From positions 145,564 to 209,563 of the forward strand of contig QZCP01000723.1 of assembly GCA_003956705.1 (NCBI GenBank): DNA of 64,000 nucleotides. Reading direction: 5' to 3'. Made by a program: the position numbers and the translations under genes. The notes beneath the pieces were generated by a model, which did not search any database, had not been told where the DNA came from, and saw only the letters and a program-made list of their open reading frames with translations. Below are positions 60,101 to 64,000 of the stretch, one piece after another. Numbering within the stretch: the stretch's first letter is position 1; every line of letters starts with the position of its first letter. Source of the DNA: Brevipalpus yothersi. Its lineage: Eukaryota; Arthropoda; Arachnida; Trombidiformes; Tenuipalpidae.

Positions 60101-60716
60101 GTCACACTACCCATCGCTTGATGAGGGGAAAAAATTGTGCTTGATGAATATGAGCATGAATCGCTGGTGACATTGAGAAGTGAAGGTGAGGCCAACGTAA
60201 GATCAGTTCCGTCTCTCTTCATCTTCTTCGCCTCCTTATTCTTATTATTCTCTTCATCATCAAACTTTTTATCATCACTCCAGCACTCTGTTTGTTGTTC
60301 ATTTTTTTCCCACTATTCTTCCAGGCTTACTTGATCCGTCCAACTGATCTACTGGGCTAAAATATCATGCAGAGCAGAGGAGCGTCATTCATGACCAATG
60401 ACTGATGAAACGAGAGCACAGTCGCATTTGTGTATGTGCGATCATTGATCAATCACATTTCAATACTGAGCAAACATCGTTGATTCACATCATTCTCCAT
60501 CATCACTTGGTTCTTAAAATTTGAAAAATAAGATTCGTGTCAGTGAAGAGAGAAATTCTCAGGACTGGAAGTAACAAGTGATAGATATTTCAATTATTCT
60601 AAAGAGAATTCCGATTTCTAATCATCGAACGAAATTATCGAAATCTAGTTCTTTAATTGAATTTAAGCGAATTCTATTAGTAGTAAACATTATCCAATTT
60701 GCTGAACTTTTCATTC
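57164..60716. other. Non-coding stretch, probably formin intron
   Basis: No exon of the formin N-terminal half (GTPase-binding and FH3 start) could be recognised here. Open frames on both strands (57847-58125, 59019-59279, 59089-59313) have no homology. A hairpin with 17-nt arms lies at 59531-59615, and a short GA run follows it. Confidence 0.5.
59531..59615. ncRNA. Candidate hairpin, possible pre-miRNA-like stem
   Basis: Arms 59531-59547 (TCTCTCACATCAGGGGA) and 59599-59615 (TCCCCTGATATGAGAGA) pair over 17 positions with one mismatch. The loop is 51 nt and could extend the stem weakly. The size is within the range of arthropod microRNA precursors, but the arms match no family I recall, and the stem is shorter than usual unless the loop pairs. 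It may be an unexpressed inverted repeat. Confidence 0.35.
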
Positions 60717-61250
60717 TTAACGAGCTGCGAGTCCAGTCAGTGATCTGAACACAGATCTAACTATATTCACAGTGTTCATTGAATAACGGAAGAAATTCTT
60801 CTTTGAAACACAAATGGACTTGAACAATACAACTTTGTATCGACAGCATTCATCGTCACAATTTTGAGGCTCTTCGCCACCATTGCTGGTTGTTGTCCAG
60901 AAAGGTGGTGTAAAAGTTGAAGGAAAATCAGTTTGCCAAGGTGGATTGGTCCCAATGGTTACATCGATACGACATTGGGCAATTTCTGGCGAAGTACATG
61001 TTCTATTACGGGCCCAAAAGTGTAAACCCTCTGGACAGTATTGTAAATAGCTGTTCCCCAGCCAACAATAATAATAAGATGCACAATCAATAGGATTTGC
61101 ATAATATCCATATTGACTTGGACACTGGAACGAAGCTGCTAATACTCCTGATCCTGGTCCTGCAGGCTGCCCGAAACTAGGTGAAAGGATCCATTGTAGA
61201 GTGAATAAGAGACCAATGGAAAGGAACGAATTGATGATTTTTTCTATCAT
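60717..61250 (-). CDS. Secreted protein with one chitin-binding type 2 (CBM14) domain
   Basis: A single frame of 177 residues. Residues about 1-27 are a signal peptide (hydrophobic SFLSIGLLFTLQWIL, cleavage after SFG likely). A peritrophin-A domain follows with six cysteines at 43, 56, 62, 72, 85 and 93. Their spacing and the aromatic residues between them (YY..P.DC..YYYC, then CPEGL.F) are typical of chitin-binding CBM14. A Pro/Thr-rich linker comes next, then a second short Cys cluster (NCDDECC). The C-terminal 35 residues are basic and unlike the family, so an unrecognised intron near residue 130 is possible. Likely role: binding chitin in cuticle or peritrophic matrix. It sits on the same strand as the formin and upstream of its visible exons, so it is probably nested in a formin intron. 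Confidence 0.78.
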   Translation of the reverse strand: MIEKIINSFLSIGLLFTLQWILSPSFGQPAGPGSGVLAASFQCPSQYGYYANPIDCASYYYCWLGNSYLQYCPEGLHFWARNRTCTSPEIAQCRIDVTIGTNPPWQTDFPSTFTPPFWTTTSNGGEEPQNCDDECCRYKVVLFKSICVSKKNFFRYSMNTVNIVRSVFRSLTGLAAR

Positions 61251-62202
61251 TTACAATTACAACAAAGTTTTTCAAGAAACAAATTAACTCAATGATTCCC
61301 ACTCACATCAAGCGAAGGACTATCAAGTCATGTGAATGTCCCATTGGCGAAAGTGTATCAATTTGATTCATAGTCTAATTAGGCCAAGAGCTAGTCAACT
61401 GGAAATCAATGTCATAAGTGTCAGGATGATTCGATAAAATAGTTCAATAGCATGTCATCATGCTTGCCATCATGATACATTTTCCCAAAGACAAATCTCA
61501 CTGCTCTCATCAGCTTTTAAGTGGTAGAAAAAAAGAGTGGCAGAAAAAAAGTCATGCTCGATTCACAACTAATCGGTGCTAACTAATTGAACTAACAGCA
61601 ACAACAGCAGCAACATATAATCATGAAAGCTCGATATCTTAACGCTAAATTAAGTTTAGAAGAAACTTATACTCGGTAGAAAAAAGCCTTTTTTCTCGGG
61701 ACAACTGAGAAGCGGAAGGTCCCAAGGAAGCAAGGAAGGAAGAAAAGAAAAACTAAAAGGACAACCATTTTTTCTGTTGGCCCTCAATTGGCATTTGTAA
61801 TCATGGTACTAGCAGGGGAAAGAGAGAGAGATAAAGAAAGAGAGAGAGGAGGTGAAAGTACATTGACCATCCAGGCGTTTTTCTCAGTCACTCGGTATGG
61901 GACGAAGAAAAAAAACGCGAAGGCAAATATACACACACAAGTAGAAGCTGGCAGTGTAGCAGCCTGGCAGGTAGTGGTGGATGTAGTTTTTTCAAACTTG
62001 ATTACAAAGAGAAAAGCTGGCAATTGCTTGCGATGGCCATTCACATGATCAAACTATGATCAAACCATGATGGAAGCAATGAAAAGCTTGTTTCCAAAGT
62101 ATCCATCAGTTTTTGAAAAGTGCAGCGCGCCAATGAGTTTTGCAAATTTTCCAAAATTCAGCCGCCAATCTATGCCCGCCACTTTTTCCAATGGTTTTTC
62201 AA

Positions 62203-62206
<4 letters not shown>

Positions 62207-62242
<36 letters not shown>
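62207..62242. repeat. (GA)n microsatellite
   Basis: A pure GA run of about 36 nt. Confidence 0.95.
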
Positions 62243-62244
<2 letters not shown>

Positions 62245-62450
62245 CATCCATTGTGATTGGCAAAAGAGTGGAATATTGGAGATCAGCAACAGATAATTCC
62301 ACAATTTGAAGGAACGAAAGAGAGAGTATAGGAATTGCCTTTTTCTCATCAAGCCATCAAAGTTTGGAGCGAATAAAAGCTCACTTGGGTAAAGCAATCA
62401 CAAAGGAATGGCAATTATCTGGAACAAGCCCTCGGCAAACATACTTTTGT

Positions 62451-62507
62451 AATCATAACAACCACAACAACTGATTTTGTTGTGCTGTTGTTGTTGTGAT
62501 TATGATT
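62451..62507. repeat. Imperfect 21-nt inverted repeat
   Basis: 62451-62471 (AATCATAAC then CAAC-type units) pairs with 62487-62507, with a few mismatches, around a 15-nt loop. The arms are built of CAAC/GTTG units, so slippage of a simple repeat may explain it. Confidence 0.6.
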
Positions 62508-63957
62508 TTGTTTAATACCAAAAGTGAGTTGGCCATAAGCTAAAAACAAATAGAACAGATTTCCTTTTTGTTCAATGATCAGAAAATCAAAGTTTAAACA
62601 ACCTTCGCACCAAAACCTCAGGTGACACCGGATGAATTCTGTATTCAACCACACATACATACACTTTTGAATGGAGAATAGCATGATTTTGTTGTATTCC
62701 GGTCAGTATCATGAATGAATGGATGAATGAATCGATTGGGATAAACTTTCACTCTTTCGGCATTCTTTTGCTAATCCTCATCACTTTCAGTGCCTCAAAA
62801 TTGATTGCCACTTTGACTCTGATCTGAAGATGACCAAGAATGATAGTGCAGTGTGGCTAGCCTTATTGGAGATAGAGAAATGATTTTCTTCTTATATTTC
62901 TTCTTTAGTTTTATTATTCATAACTGACCTGGCCCTTGGCCTGTAAATCGATCTTTCACTCTCTTAAATCGTGTTGTAAAGTATCATGCAGCATAACAAT
63001 AGGATTGAATGTTTCAATCCTGACCCAAATCGTATCACTTGTTACATCCAGTGATAGCCACTAGATATATATACATGAGCTATAGAACGAAAATGAATGG
63101 AAAATCAGTGAAAGAAGAGAGGAGGCCAATAATGTTTTCCGATTTTTCATGAGAAAAATCTCTTTATCAACATCATTTCGCTTTTTTTATTGCTTTCTCT
63201 TATTCTATCTCATTGGCACGCTTAACACAATCACCGATTCGTTCAGATAGAAGAGTATATACATTTCCTAATCTGGTCAAAGTATACCCTCAAGTCCATC
63301 ATCAATAGACAATACTGTATGTTACTGATGTATATCAGAAAGGGAGCGTGAATTGAAAAAATTTTCTCTTTCGAAATTCTTGTATTTTCGAAATTTTTCG
63401 GTGAAAAGATAGAGAAAAGATGTCACATAAACGAGTAATACTAATAAAATGAAGATAAAAGATTATCATTAAGAAGATGACCGTTAGTTGGCCAATCTCT
63501 TCGGATGATGGACAAAACATCATAATAAGAAGAGAAAGAGAGAGAGATAGAATATCTCACATAGTTAGAAAGTAACCTGTATTGTCATAATGATAAATAG
63601 TGAATAAATTATCTTGTTAGTTAGTAAGTGATGAGCGAGATACCATCAATAAGATGGGCTATTGTGCGTGGGAGTATTGTTAAGAAAATTAATAAAAAAA
63701 CTGCAGGTAATATGTTTATGAAGATTGTGACAATGCCGCAGGCATCCCATACATGGTAGATACACATGTACCTGTATATTTTTCGATGAATAGAGCAGGA
63801 GATACGCTTGAATTTATTCGCATGGATAAGAATGAAAGCGGTCTGCTTAATTGTTGTCATCTTTTACTTACTCACACTCAAATGATTGACAACATCATCC
63901 GGCTCGTGTCGCATCAATTTGCTCCTCTCTTATCGGTGTTAAACGCTTATCGGTGGC

Positions 63958-63960
<3 letters not shown>

Positions 63961-64000
<40 letters not shown>
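63961..64000. repeat. (CT)n microsatellite running off the window end
   Basis: At least 40 nt of pure CT reaching the last base of the window; its full length is unknown. Confidence 0.97.

Larger units (their letters stand above)
61251..64000. other. Non-coding right end of the window
   Basis: No protein gene recognised. It contains purine patches (61680-61860), a GA repeat, an imperfect inverted repeat at 62451-62507, and ends in a TC repeat. If the formin continues beyond the window, this is part of its intron. Confidence 0.5.

Noticed and set aside
61949..61971. TGGCAGTGTAGC, resembling the miR-34 seed
   Set aside because: No complementary star arm lies at a suitable distance; the match ends after about ten bases.

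Overview
The window is nuclear DNA from an animal, most likely an arthropod and plausibly a chelicerate such as a mite; the species cannot be named from the sequence. Genes are split by short GT-AG introns (often about 60-90 nt), or have none. The DNA is AT-rich and scattered with long GA/CT microsatellites. Two hairpins carry the arthropod miR-279 mature sequence. The protein set (ImpL2-type Ig protein, Trio, Fhos/FHOD formin, CBM14 chitin-binding protein) is also arthropod-like. There is no sign of bacterial or viral sequence.

Layout. 1-5 kb: ADP-ribosylhydrolase ARH3, then a gene-free stretch rich in simple repeats. 7-10 kb: a secreted two-Ig-domain protein of the ImpL2/zig type. 10-16.6 kb: no intact protein gene, but an inverted near-identical ARH3 fragment, two miR-279 precursors about 0.5 kb apart and a possible lachesin-like Ig exon remnant. 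16.6-20 kb: ribitol xylosyltransferase RXYLT1 and an ELMO-domain Arf/Arl GAP (ELMOD). 23.3-24.1 kb: a small WBP1/VOPP1-like membrane protein with a PPxY motif. 25.8-30 kb: a compact cluster of ADI1 (-), OPA3 (+), C2orf69 (+) and NOB1 (-). 32.4-41.7 kb: a Trio/Kalirin-type Rac GEF that ends after the first DH-PH module. 41.7-46.6 kb: ELOVL6-type elongase (-), a broken copy of a Trio exon, PDRG1 (-) and UTP25 (+). 46.8-57.2 kb: the C-terminal eight exons of a FHOD-family formin (-), whose upstream exons are not visible. 60.7-61.25 kb: a one-domain chitin-binding protein (-), probably inside a formin intron. 61.3-64 kb: no gene seen.

Most genes are unrelated housekeeping functions packed as divergent or convergent neighbours: methionine salvage, mitochondria, ribosome biogenesis (NOB1 and UTP25), lipid elongation and chaperones. 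Trio, the ELMOD GAP and the FHOD formin all bear on small GTPases or actin, but nothing shows that they are co-regulated. The strongest non-obvious signals are the miR-279 pair, the orphan copies of coding exons taken from genes in this window (ARH3, Trio), the single-GEF Trio architecture, and several near-perfect inverted repeats in non-coding DNA.
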